This document shows, piece by piece, positions 10,191-17,470 of a stretch of DNA of 64,000 bases. Within the stretch, counting starts at the first letter, position 1. Each line of letters opens with the position of its first letter. The notes under the pieces are model-generated. The model did not search any database. It had not been told where the DNA came from and was given only the letters and a program-made list of their open reading frames with translations. The translations under genes were made by a program, and so were the position numbers. The stretch spans positions 175,867 through 239,866 of the forward strand of contig JAJBSL010000001.1 in assembly GCA_020540725.1 (NCBI GenBank). Reading direction: 5' to 3'. This stretch comes from Lachnospiraceae bacterium EP-SM-12S-S03. Lineage in GTDB: Bacteria > Bacillota > Clostridia > Lachnospirales > Lachnospiraceae.

Positions 10191-10394
10191 GTACTTTTCT
10201 GTTTTTTTTGTATTTTTTTAAGTACAATTTTCTCATTTACTTCATGGGGAAAAATAGGCATTTTTATCGTCATGCTTATATGTAAAAGAAAGCTTCCTAT
10301 TCCTTTTCCTTCTATATTATAAGAGTATGCGCCATATAAAAATCCATTCGGCTACAGCTCTGCATATTTATCTTATACACTTTTATTGAAGGTA

Positions 10395-10934
10395 TTATTC
10401 CCATGTTATACTATTAATTTCATATACAGTTACTACGTCATTTTCATCTCGCTTCACAACCATCTGCATTGTGTACTTTTTCTCAAAAGCTTCTCCATTG
10501 GCCGTTCCCTTTACCGTCGTCTCACAATCAACAACCCCAACTTCTTTCTTTTGATATTCTGCCTTTTTGGTATTGCTTATTTTAGTTGTTGTTTCTTCCA
10601 CTACGATGCCACCATTTTTATAGAAAGCATCTCTATCTTTCTCTAATTTTTCTCTTTGCTCTTGATTTACAACGCTTTGATAAAGTATCTTATCAGACAA
10701 TTCTTTATCATCAGTATTACTATTCACAGCAAGGAAACCCTTCACCCAATTATTTATACCATTTTCGATCACTTTAGAATCATCATCAGAAAGGGGAGTA
10801 TCCTTTATTGTCAACTGCTCATAAATAGTCAATGGTTTAGCTTGTTTTTTTTCTTTTTTCTCTTCTTTTCCGCATCCAACCATCAACGTTCCTATTAAAC
10901 ATATCATCAGTATGAAACTAATGTATCTTTTCAT
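10395..10934 (-). CDS. Small secreted lipoprotein of unknown function
   Basis: 179 residues. A lysine-arginine start, hydrophobic stretch and lipobox (LMVGC, Cys about residue 21) give a type II signal peptide, so the protein should be lipid-anchored outside the membrane. A charged linker (KEEKKEKKQAK) follows. The mature part (about residues 35-179) is mixed alpha/beta with a predicted beta-rich C-terminus (YTMQMVVKRDENDVVTVYEINSITWE). It resembles the many DUF-type lipoproteins of Clostridia with a helical then NTF2-like layout, but I do not recognise the family. It follows the terminator of the surface-protein gene; a poor promoter (TTGAAA, 16 bases, TAGTGA) may serve it. Confidence 0.85.
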   Translation of the reverse strand: MKRYISFILMICLIGTLMVGCGKEEKKEKKQAKPLTIYEQLTIKDTPLSDDDSKVIENGINNWVKGFLAVNSNTDDKELSDKILYQSVVNQEQREKLEKDRDAFYKNGGIVVEETTTKISNTKKAEYQKKEVGVVDCETTVKGTANGEAFEKKYTMQMVVKRDENDVVTVYEINSITWE

Positions 10935-10990
10935 CTTCTCTCCTGTCCTTTCGCTTACCCTTTTTCACTAAATCTTTTTATAAGTATTTC

Positions 10991-11032
10991 AAAAAAATAT
11001 TGCCAAAAACGCTATGCATTTTTGGCAATATT
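10991..11032 (-). terminator. Intrinsic terminator after the repeat surface protein
   Basis: Minus-strand hairpin with arms TTGCCAAAAA / TTTTTGGCAA around a small loop, directly followed by TTTTTTT. Placed about 40 bases after the surface-protein stop. Confidence 0.85.
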
Positions 11033-11072
11033 CCTATTTCCTATAGCGAAGAATCTTCTCTAATCTTTTCGA

Positions 11073-13331
11073 TTATTTGAATTTCTTTACTAATAATGCA
11101 AGAATTGCTGCAAGGCTTACTCCAGCTGGCAATGCTGCTGCCATTGGGTTTGCCTCATCAGATGTCTTAGGAGCTTTTTTCTTGTCGTCCTTCTTAGACT
11201 CTTCTTTCTGATTGTCATCTTTGTTAGGAGTCTCTGGTTTTTCTACTGGTGTAGATGGTTCCAATGGAGTCAATGGAATTTCTGGATTCTCTGGATCTAC
11301 CGGAGCTTCTGTCTCTTTCTCAACAGCTACATACACATATCCGTCTCTGATCTTAAGATCTGTGTTCTTAAGAACATATCCTGCTGGTAAGAATCTTACA
11401 ACAGTAGCTTTCTCTAATTCTGATCTGTCAGAAGAAATCTGAACTGGCACTTCTGCTACCTGTTTTTCTTCTGTTTCATCATAGTAGTTGATTTTTACTG
11501 TCTGTGTCTCTTCAATTGGAGATACTGATACATATACATATCCGTCTCTGATTGCACAATCAGATCCATTTTCTCCGCTAAGTCCGTATCCTGCTGGCAT
11601 ATATCTTGCAATAGTTGCCATATCTACTGCAGAATCTGAGATAGATACTTCAACTGGTACTTCTGCTACCTGTTTCTTTGCAGCTTCATCGTAGTAGTTG
11701 ATTTTTACTGTCTGTGTCTTTTCTACCGGAGATACTGATACATATACATATCCATCTCTGATTACACAGTCTGAAGCATTACTTGCACTGAAACCATATC
11801 CTTCCGGCATATATCTTGCAAGAATTGCTTTATTTACCATTGTTTCTTCAGCAGAAACCTCTACTGCTACTTCTGCAGCCTGTTTTTTAGCTGCTTCATC
11901 ATAGTAATTAATTTTTACTGTCTGTGTCTCTTCTAATTTGTTAACAAGAATCTCTGCTGATGCTGAGCCTCCTGCTGCTACAACAAACTCAGGATAAGCT
12001 ACTGCTAACTGATAACCTTCCGGGATATTGAAGTCAACATCTGCTTTAAACACATAGTCTCCATTATCATTCTGACGTCCACCTGTTAATGTTTCGCTAT
12101 CAACAACTTCCTGTGTTGCCTGATCTCTGTAAACAACTCTGAATGTAGTTGCTTTTGTTTCTTCTTCTCTTTCTTTAACAGATGCATATACGAACTTATC
12201 TCTAACTTTAAGGTCTGTATCTACAAGGTCATATCCTTCTGGTAAGTATCTTAAAAGAGTAGCCATTTCTACTTCTGATCTATCTGCTGAAATCTTAACC
12301 AGCACTTCTGCTACCTGTTTCTTTGCACTTTCATCATAGTAGTTAATGTAAACTGTACGTGTTTCTTCTTCCGGAGATACTGATGCATATACATAGCCAT
12401 CTCTGATTGCACAGTCGGATCCATTAAGAACATATCCTTCCGGCATATATCTTGCAACAGTAGCCATATCTACTGCTGAATCTGAAATAGATACTTCAAG
12501 TGTTGCTTCTTTAACTTGCTTCTTAGCTGCTTCATCATAGTAGTTGATTTTTACTGTCTGTGTTTTTTCCTGTGGTGCTACAGATACATATACATAACCA
12601 TTTCTGATTGCACAATCAGATCCATTTGTTCCACTAAGAACATATCCTTCTGGCAGATATCTTGTGATAGTAGCCATGTCTACTGCTGAGTCTGAGATAG
12701 ACACTTTAAGTGACACTTCTGCTACCTGCTTCTTTGCAGCTTCATCATAGTAATTAAGTTTTACTGTCTGTGTTTCTTCTTCTGGAGATACAGATACATA
12801 TACCCAACCATCTCTGATTGCACAATCGGATCCATTAAGAACATATCCTTCCGGCATATATCTTGCAACAGTAGCCATATCTACTGCTGAATCCGAAATA
12901 GATACTTCAAGTTCTGCTTCTTTAATCTGCTTCTTTGCTGCTTCATCATAGTAATTAAGTTTTACTGTCTGTGTTTTCTCTTCCGGAGCTTTCTGCATAA
13001 CTCTAGTTTCAATCACCGCACCCTGTACTGCATTAAAATCTCCAGACGTTTCCAATTTATAATCTGGAATAAATTTCTGAATATACTCCTCTAAAACAGA
13101 GTAATTATAAACGCCTTCTTCAAAAGTGAGTTTTTTCTCAAAAACTACATTTCCTCTTTCGTCTACAAATTTAACTGTGATGTCTGCCGATGCACCAGCT
13201 TCTCCATCTTTTGTTGTTTCTTCCTGCTTTGCTGCTACTGGTTCTGCTGCATTTACCGGTACACTAGAAGTGATTACAGTAGCAGTCATAATTCCAGCTA
13301 AAGCAACACGCATTAACTTTTTCCTGTACAT
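11073..13331 (-). CDS. Repeat-containing secreted surface protein with sortase-like tail
   Basis: 752 residues. N-terminal Sec signal peptide with AxA-like cleavage (SVPVNAA, about residue 28). A MucBP-like segment (about 48-110) follows, then seven copies of a roughly 68-residue repeat opening with TVK(L/I)NYYDEAAKKQ and closing with (C)AIRDGYVYVSVSP; a different MucBP-like unit (VVYRDQATQEVVDSETLTGG) sits between repeats 4 and 5. Most repeats carry a single Cys (SDCAI). A proline/lysine-rich linker leads to PKTSDEANP, a hydrophobic helix and KKFK, an LPXTG-like wall-anchor tail with a non-canonical motif. Likely a surface adhesin or mucus-binding-type protein; the ligand is unknown. The repeats are also similar at the DNA level, so copy number may change by recombination. 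Confidence 0.88.
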   Translation of the reverse strand: MYRKKLMRVALAGIMTATVITSSVPVNAAEPVAAKQEETTKDGEAGASADITVKFVDERGNVVFEKKLTFEEGVYNYSVLEEYIQKFIPDYKLETSGDFNAVQGAVIETRVMQKAPEEKTQTVKLNYYDEAAKKQIKEAELEVSISDSAVDMATVARYMPEGYVLNGSDCAIRDGWVYVSVSPEEETQTVKLNYYDEAAKKQVAEVSLKVSISDSAVDMATITRYLPEGYVLSGTNGSDCAIRNGYVYVSVAPQEKTQTVKINYYDEAAKKQVKEATLEVSISDSAVDMATVARYMPEGYVLNGSDCAIRDGYVYASVSPEEETRTVYINYYDESAKKQVAEVLVKISADRSEVEMATLLRYLPEGYDLVDTDLKVRDKFVYASVKEREEETKATTFRVVYRDQATQEVVDSETLTGGRQNDNGDYVFKADVDFNIPEGYQLAVAYPEFVVAAGGSASAEILVNKLEETQTVKINYYDEAAKKQAAEVAVEVSAEETMVNKAILARYMPEGYGFSASNASDCVIRDGYVYVSVSPVEKTQTVKINYYDEAAKKQVAEVPVEVSISDSAVDMATIARYMPAGYGLSGENGSDCAIRDGYVYVSVSPIEETQTVKINYYDETEEKQVAEVPVQISSDRSELEKATVVRFLPAGYVLKNTDLKIRDGYVYVAVEKETEAPVDPENPEIPLTPLEPSTPVEKPETPNKDDNQKEESKKDDKKKAPKTSDEANPMAAALPAGVSLAAILALLVKKFK

Positions 13332-13499
13332 TGTTCTTTCCTCCTATATACATAATTCTAATAAAATAATACTATAACAGTCAGATTATGTACTCCCCCA
13401 TATTCTGTCTTCCTCATCTAGCATCACTTATCACTATACTTTACATTATAGTTATAAACCATGGTGAATAAGTATACCCCGTCCGTTATTATCAGTTTC

Positions 13500-13528
13500 A
13501 CTATACCACCCACTCCCATTTTTGTCAA
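13500..13528 (-). promoter_or_regulatory. Promoter of the surface-protein gene
   Basis: Minus-strand -35 TTGACA (13528-13523), 17-base spacer, -10 TATAGT (13505-13500). The 5' untranslated region would be about 160 bases, ending in an AGGAGG ribosome binding site before the ATG at 13331. Confidence 0.85.
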
Positions 13529-13548
13529 TATTTACCAAATGTTTTTCT

Positions 13549-13559
13549 CCCCCCCCCCC
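13549..13559. repeat. Homopolymeric tract of 11 C (G on the minus strand)
   Basis: Eleven consecutive C on the plus strand, ending 20 bases upstream of the -35 box of the surface-protein promoter. Such tracts are hot spots of slipped-strand mispairing and here could change promoter strength. No other homopolymer of this kind was noticed in the window. The rest of the 438-base gap holds the two divergent promoters and no gene. Confidence 0.9.
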
Positions 13560-13692
13560 ATATTTTTTGTACTTTTTTTGATACAATTTGAATTCCCTTA
13601 TTATTTCACATATCTTTTGGTTTATTTTCAAAAAATATAGACATAAATTTAAAAAATACTGTGAAATCTGCTTAAAATTTTTTTTATTTTTC

Positions 13693-13721
13693 TTTACTTA
13701 AGTGGCATTTCGCATTATAAT
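13693..13721 (+). promoter_or_regulatory. Promoter of the TauE/SafE-type permease gene
   Basis: -35 TTTACT (13693-13698), 17-base spacer, -10 TATAAT (13716-13721), then GGAGG (13756-13760) before the ATG at 13770. Confidence 0.75.
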
Positions 13722-13769
13722 AGAAGTTGTCACTTTTAAGATAATATATGAATACGGAGGAAATATGAA

Positions 13770-14873
13770 ATGGACATCGTACTTTTTATCAAAGTTGCGA
13801 TATTAGCTTATGGTGCAGTCTTTGCTTTCATTTTTATTAAAGATTGTATCAAACACAAAGAAGATTTTACTAAAACAAAGTTGGTCCCACTTGCAATCAT
13901 CGGGTTCATCAGCGATCTTCTGGATACTTGGGGCATCGGAAGCTTTGCCACCTGCCAGGCCGGATTTAAATTCAGCAAATCCTGTTCTGACGAAAACATG
14001 CCAGGTACATTAAATATTGCCCACACAATTCCTACTATTGCAGAATTCTTACTATTTTTAGAATTGATTAAAATAGAAGGACTTACTTTAGTCACATTGA
14101 TTGCCGGAGCCGCTATTGGCGCTGTCTTTGGCGCTTCCATTGTTTCAAAATGGTCACCAAAAGTTATCCGCATCGGGCTTGGTACTGCTCTTCTTATTTT
14201 AGCCGGAGTACTTTCTTGCAAACTTGCACACATTGGACCGTTCGAAAGTACAATGAAGCCAACTGCAATTGTAGCAGAACTGGAAGCTAACGGATTTACA
14301 ATTGAAAACGGCGATGATTGGGTTGCCAATATAAAAAACAACAAAAATGTTCCTGACGACAAGAAAGATTTGTTCACAGATCCTTCTATTACAAAGACAG
14401 AACTTCATAAAGTAATACCACTTTTAAAAGAATCCGGACTTACCACACTTACAGCAGAGGAGATTACTCCTTCCATTACCAGTCGACTCACATACGGATT
14501 ACACGGTATGAAGTTGATACTCGGAATTTTAATCAACACCCTGCTCGGTGCACTCATGACAATTGGCGTTGGACTATACGCTCCATGTATGGCAATGATT
14601 AGTGCTCTCGGTGTCAACGTAACAGCAGCTTTCCCTGTCATGATGGGATCATGCGCATTCCTAATGCCATCTGCCGGACTGAAATTTTTGAAAGCCGGAA
14701 AATACGACAGAAAAGCCGCAGTGATGATTACTATTTTCGGACTCGGTGGTGTATTTGTTGCTTATAAGGTCGCATCCATGCTTCCAATGAACGTTCTCAC
14801 CGGAATTATCATTTGTGTTATGATCTATACTGCAATTACTTTCTTTAGAGATGCAAAGAAAGCAGAAAAATAA
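13770..14873 (+). CDS. TauE/SafE (TSUP) family membrane permease
   Basis: 367 residues with about eight hydrophobic segments in two blocks (residues 1-155 and 245-367), the duplicated layout of the TSUP family, which exports or imports small sulfur or organic anions. Each block has a Gly-rich membrane motif (GFISDLLDTWGIGSF; LLGALMTIGVGLYAPCM). A soluble insert of roughly 80 residues (about 165-240) separates the halves, longer than the usual loop. Start chosen at 13770 because an ATG at 13765 hits a stop quickly; GGAGG is nine bases away. It converges on the prd operon through a shared terminator. Substrate not predictable. Confidence 0.82.
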   Translation: MDIVLFIKVAILAYGAVFAFIFIKDCIKHKEDFTKTKLVPLAIIGFISDLLDTWGIGSFATCQAGFKFSKSCSDENMPGTLNIAHTIPTIAEFLLFLELIKIEGLTLVTLIAGAAIGAVFGASIVSKWSPKVIRIGLGTALLILAGVLSCKLAHIGPFESTMKPTAIVAELEANGFTIENGDDWVANIKNNKNVPDDKKDLFTDPSITKTELHKVIPLLKESGLTTLTAEEITPSITSRLTYGLHGMKLILGILINTLLGALMTIGVGLYAPCMAMISALGVNVTAAFPVMMGSCAFLMPSAGLKFLKAGKYDRKAAVMITIFGLGGVFVAYKVASMLPMNVLTGIIICVMIYTAITFFRDAKKAEK

Positions 14874-14882
14874 TTTTACCTA

Positions 14883-14923
14883 AATAGGAGGAAGTCTATC
14901 TACTCGAGAAACTTCCTCCTATT
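14883..14923. terminator. Bidirectional terminator between the permease and prdE
   Basis: Perfect 13-base arms (AATAGGAGGAAGT / ACTTCCTCCTATT) with a 15-base loop; T-rich on the plus side, so it ends the permease transcript and may also stop prd transcription from the other side. Confidence 0.85.
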
Positions 14924-14934
14924 TTATATTTTCA

Positions 14935-15048
14935 CTACTTCCAGTATTCTTCTATGTACTTCTCGGTTTCTTCGTGCGTTAGAAAAAATCCCTTTGGAAA
15001 TCTTGATTTGTACAATGCGTCCGATACACCATTACTCGTTATGCACAA
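14935..15048 (-). other. Protein-like reading frame after prdE (possible small gene or remnant)
   Basis: In the +1 frame relative to the end of prdE there is an open stretch of 37 codons from a TTG at 15048, ending at the TAG at 14937-14935. Its translation (part: SDALYKSRFPKGFFLTHEE) has a protein-like composition, but no ribosome binding site or ATG was found and it overlaps the prdE stop. It could be a small gene, a remnant, or chance. Confidence 0.25.
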
Positions 15049-15511
15049 TATTTTTTCGCATTTTCAGTTTCAATAAAGCAGTTACTTTTCTTGCGTCCAA
15101 CTCTGTCACATTATTTTCACCAACAACACAAGTTTCTATCCCTTCCATACTTTTATTGATATCTAAAATTTGCCCCAAGTGTTCATTCTCAACAACAAAT
15201 TTTCCGCTTTCTCCACTGAATTTAAGCCCTGCAACCGGTATTCCTCTTGTTTCCAGTTCTTCCACAGTATTTGCATAATCCACATCACTATTTCCCCAAC
15301 CATCTGAGGAAATGATTGCCCCGTCTGCTCGCATGGCTTCTGCCCATACCGCAGTTCTCCTTCCTACAAGAAGCTTGTCTTCATTTCCATCCGGAGTCCC
15401 AACTATAATAATCCCCATCAAATCCAAATCTTCATCCGCTGACACAACATCAAGCAGTGGATCTCGAAAGTGATGTAAGCTTGTTTCTTTTGTCGAAGGT
15501 CCTATTCCCAT
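15032..15511 (-). CDS. prdE: PrdE, proline reductase cluster protein (PrdA C-terminal-domain homologue)
   Basis: 159 residues, collinear with the C-terminal chain of PrdA encoded upstream: MGIGPSTKETSLHHFRDPLLDVV versus CIGPASKEMSRHYWREPLVLETL, then (I)IIVGTPDGNEDKLLVGRR and GAIISSDGWGNSDVDYA. In PrdA the first residue of this segment is the Cys that becomes the pyruvoyl group; here it is the initiator Met, so no pyruvoyl group can form in the same way. The exact role is unknown; prdD/prdE homologues accompany proline reductase in Clostridioides and relatives. Sixteen bases after prdD, with a GGAGAG ribosome binding site. Confidence 0.85.
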   Translation of the reverse strand: MGIGPSTKETSLHHFRDPLLDVVSADEDLDLMGIIIVGTPDGNEDKLLVGRRTAVWAEAMRADGAIISSDGWGNSDVDYANTVEELETRGIPVAGLKFSGESGKFVVENEHLGQILDINKSMEGIETCVVGENNVTELDARKVTALLKLKMRKNIVHNE

Positions 15512-15526
15512 AATCTTCTTCTCTCC

Positions 15527-16291
15527 TTATTGCATCGAACGTAATATTCCATCCCTATATTCATTTGGTGTCACAAGTATCGGCATATTTCCCATGTCAA
15601 TAATCGATTTCCCGCCTTCCATTCCTGACGGTTCTTTTCCGAAAAGATGCATATCATACATTGCCCCCTGTCCTGCTACCTGTTTCACAATGAGTACTCT
15701 CTTCTTCCCCGGACGGGCAATATCATGATATTCATGCCTCTCTGTACATGACTCTCCCCGAAATTTTTTCAATTGCTCCCGAAATTCCTGCAAAAATCTA
15801 TCACACATCTTATGCGCCTCTGTCACTGCGTGGCGCTCTTGCCCCATCCCCGCCTGAAATGTAACATCAAAGCTGATGATAAAATCATTTTCGGAAGGAG
15901 TTCCCGCCCTTCCAGGAAAGAGCTTTTCCTTCAATATCCCCTCCGAGGATCCAAACTCTGCCGTCTGGACACCATTCACATCCACGCCAGTCAGAATCAC
16001 ATATACTCCTGTCAAAGTATGGGTAATGCCGTCTCCAATATTCCCAAGCACTTTTGTAGAGATAGGTATGATATCCATCATACTATTTGTGAACACATTC
16101 CACTCGCCAGGCCGAATGATTTTTACTGACACCGAAGCGATTTCTTCCTTCCGAGTCAAAAAACAATCCGCATTTGCATGAACCGTAAGATTCCCCTCTA
16201 TATCCACTTTATTCTCTTCTCCATATTCCGCATGGTCTATATGATAAGCCTTGATCACAAGCCTACGCAAATCTTTCTCTCCAGGTTTCAT
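15527..16291 (-). CDS. prdD: PrdD, proline reductase cluster protein (homologue of the middle region of PrdA)
   Basis: 254 residues, collinear with about residues 165-400 of PrdA: LTGVDVNGVQTAEFGSSEG versus VTGTDANGVQIGEFGSSEG, RPGKKRVLIVKQVAGQGAMYDMHL versus RPGKKKVVIVKEIMGQGAMHDNLI (parts), and the end MGNMPILVTPNEYRDGI versus LGNVPVMVSPLEVLDGC. It stops just before the PrdA self-cleavage position, where prdE begins. No catalytic Cys. Start ATG with AAGGAG seven bases upstream. Separated from prdB by a hairpin, so probably less expressed than prdA/prdB. Confidence 0.85.
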   Translation of the reverse strand: MKPGEKDLRRLVIKAYHIDHAEYGEENKVDIEGNLTVHANADCFLTRKEEIASVSVKIIRPGEWNVFTNSMMDIIPISTKVLGNIGDGITHTLTGVYVILTGVDVNGVQTAEFGSSEGILKEKLFPGRAGTPSENDFIISFDVTFQAGMGQERHAVTEAHKMCDRFLQEFREQLKKFRGESCTERHEYHDIARPGKKRVLIVKQVAGQGAMYDMHLFGKEPSGMEGGKSIIDMGNMPILVTPNEYRDGILRSMQ

Positions 16292-16359
16292 TCTTTTTCT
16301 CCTTTCAAATGCCCACTAATGTTAATTTTATTCTATCAAAAAGAAACTCTATCGGCAAT

Positions 16360-16437
16360 GGGGACAGGGTAAAATCACAAAAGGGACAGAGCAAAACAAC
16401 AAAAGGGACGTAGCATTTTGTAATTTTACTACGTCCC
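16360..16437 (-). repeat. REP-like 22-base direct repeats with terminal hairpin between prdB and prdD
   Basis: In mRNA sense a hairpin GGGACGTAG...CTACGTCCC (+ strand arms 16405-16413 and 16429-16437) is followed by TTTTGTTGTTTTG and two 22-base units starting GTCCCTTTTGT. The hairpin plus T-rich tail can act as terminator or attenuator for prdD/prdE. The GGGACGT/GGGACAGAG wording resembles dispersed repeats seen in many Firmicutes near REP-associated transposases; that link is from memory. Confidence 0.65.
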
Positions 16438-16443
16438 CAAATA

Positions 16444-17169
16444 TTATACTTTTGCTACATATTCAAATGGCAGCGGAACAATTTTTCCAGGTGTCTGGAT
16501 TTCAACTAACTGTTCAAGTGTTGCCTTTACGATAGCTGTCTGCATTTCTTTATTATTAGGTTCTCCTGCATTTGCACCCATCGGAACGAGTGGAGCAACC
16601 GCACGAGGTGTACCGGACTGACGAACAACCGGTGGAAGAGCTGCAATAATAATTGTAGGAATTCCAGCTTCTTCAATCGCTCTCTGCACCAATACTGCAG
16701 AGCGGTGGCAAGTACCTCATCCTGCTGTCAGGACAACTGCATCTACACCCTCTTCTTTGAACATCTGAGCAATTGCAGGTCCTGTCTCGTGTTTGAATTT
16801 TTCCTGGTTTCCACCACCACCCATGAAACCTGCGTGTACAGGTGCACATGCTTTGATGAAACCTTCTTTTGCTAATTCATGGATTCTGTCGATCGGGAAC
16901 ATACAGTTGATATCTTTGTTTACGTCTCCGTTATCATATCCACCATGAGATACCATCAATTCGTTAGACGGCATTGTATCTGTAATTTTTCTCCATGTGA
17001 AGTCACCTGCAAGGTTGAATCTTTCCTGATCTTTGTGGTGAACACCTGCTGCTGTAGCAAGTGCGATCGTCATATCTTTCAACTCTTTTGTTACAGGAGT
17101 CCATACAGATGGAGGAGTAATCGGAACGAAAATTTCTGACTGCATTCCTTTAACTGTTGTTAAACTCAT
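16444..17169 (-). CDS. prdB: PrdB, D-proline reductase selenocysteine subunit (in-frame UGA)
   Basis: Catalytic 26 kDa-type subunit that, with pyruvoyl-PrdA, reductively opens D-proline to 5-aminovalerate. 241 residues if the TGA at 16719-16717 (codon 151) is read as selenocysteine: ...DAVVLTAG-U-GTCHRSAVLVQRAIEEAG. The frame stays open and family-like on both sides, so this is not a pseudogene. Sec and Cys form a UGTC redox pair. A hairpin 14 bases after the UGA fits a bacterial SECIS. The start overlaps the stop of the upstream small gene by one base (TAATG). Requires SelA/B/D and selC, all encoded in this window. Confidence 0.96.
16682..16702 (-). promoter_or_regulatory. Predicted bacterial SECIS hairpin in prdB
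   Basis: Stem CTCTGCA / TGCAGAG with 7-base loop GTATTGG in mRNA sense, beginning 14 bases after the UGA codon, within coding sequence. Distance, short stem and G/U-containing loop match what SelB recognises in bacterial selenoprotein mRNAs. Confidence 0.75.
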
Positions 17170-17456
17170 TATTTTGCCTCCTTGTCATTTTCATTATTCT
17201 TTCGCGCTTCTTCTTGTCTGCGCTTATATACATCCAGGTTACTAACATATTTGTCATTGGCTTCAGGTCCAAGCTGTTCCACAAAACTCATATTCCACGC
17301 AACTTCCTGACCTACCACAAGCGGATAGTCTGTGATCAGCATACGCATTGGTATCTTCAAATAGCCAAGGCGGCCTTTCAGATCGATTGCCACGCATCCA
17401 TCATGCACTTCCACGATCACACCTTCCATCCTTATCAATTTGTCGCCATATTTCAT
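17169..17456 (-). CDS. Small CBO2463/CBO2479-type protein of the proline reductase operon
   Basis: 95 residues from the ATG at 17456 (MKYGDKLIRMEGVIVEVHDG), preceded by GGGTGAG; an in-frame TTG four codons upstream is less likely. I recall proteins of this kind between prdA and prdB in other clostridia under the CBO2463/CBO2479 name; the function is not established. Beta-rich N-terminal half (GVIVEVHDGCVAIDLKGRLGYLKIPMRM) that looks like a small barrel, and a charged helical tail. Linked to prdB by a TAATG overlap, so stoichiometric expression with PrdB is plausible. Confidence 0.75.
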   Translation of the reverse strand: MKYGDKLIRMEGVIVEVHDGCVAIDLKGRLGYLKIPMRMLITDYPLVVGQEVAWNMSFVEQLGPEANDKYVSNLDVYKRRQEEARKNNENDKEAK

Positions 17457-17470
17457 ATTCTCACCCAAAA

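Noticed and set aside
11073-11180. Canonical LPXTG anchor
   Set aside because: The motif is PKTSD, not LPxTG; called sortase-like only.
11073-13331. Regular repeated DNA that could be taken for a CRISPR array
   Set aside because: Period is about 205 bases and all units are in one open frame with coding bias; no short identical repeats with unique spacers.
16357-16440. Short direct repeats as a mini CRISPR
   Set aside because: Only two full 22-base units without spacers, ending in a hairpin.
16444-16719. Two short frames at prdB read as separate or frameshifted genes
   Set aside because: They are joined in frame by a single TGA in a UGTC motif with a downstream hairpin; this is selenocysteine, not a pseudogene. 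The same holds for grdA, grdB and selD.
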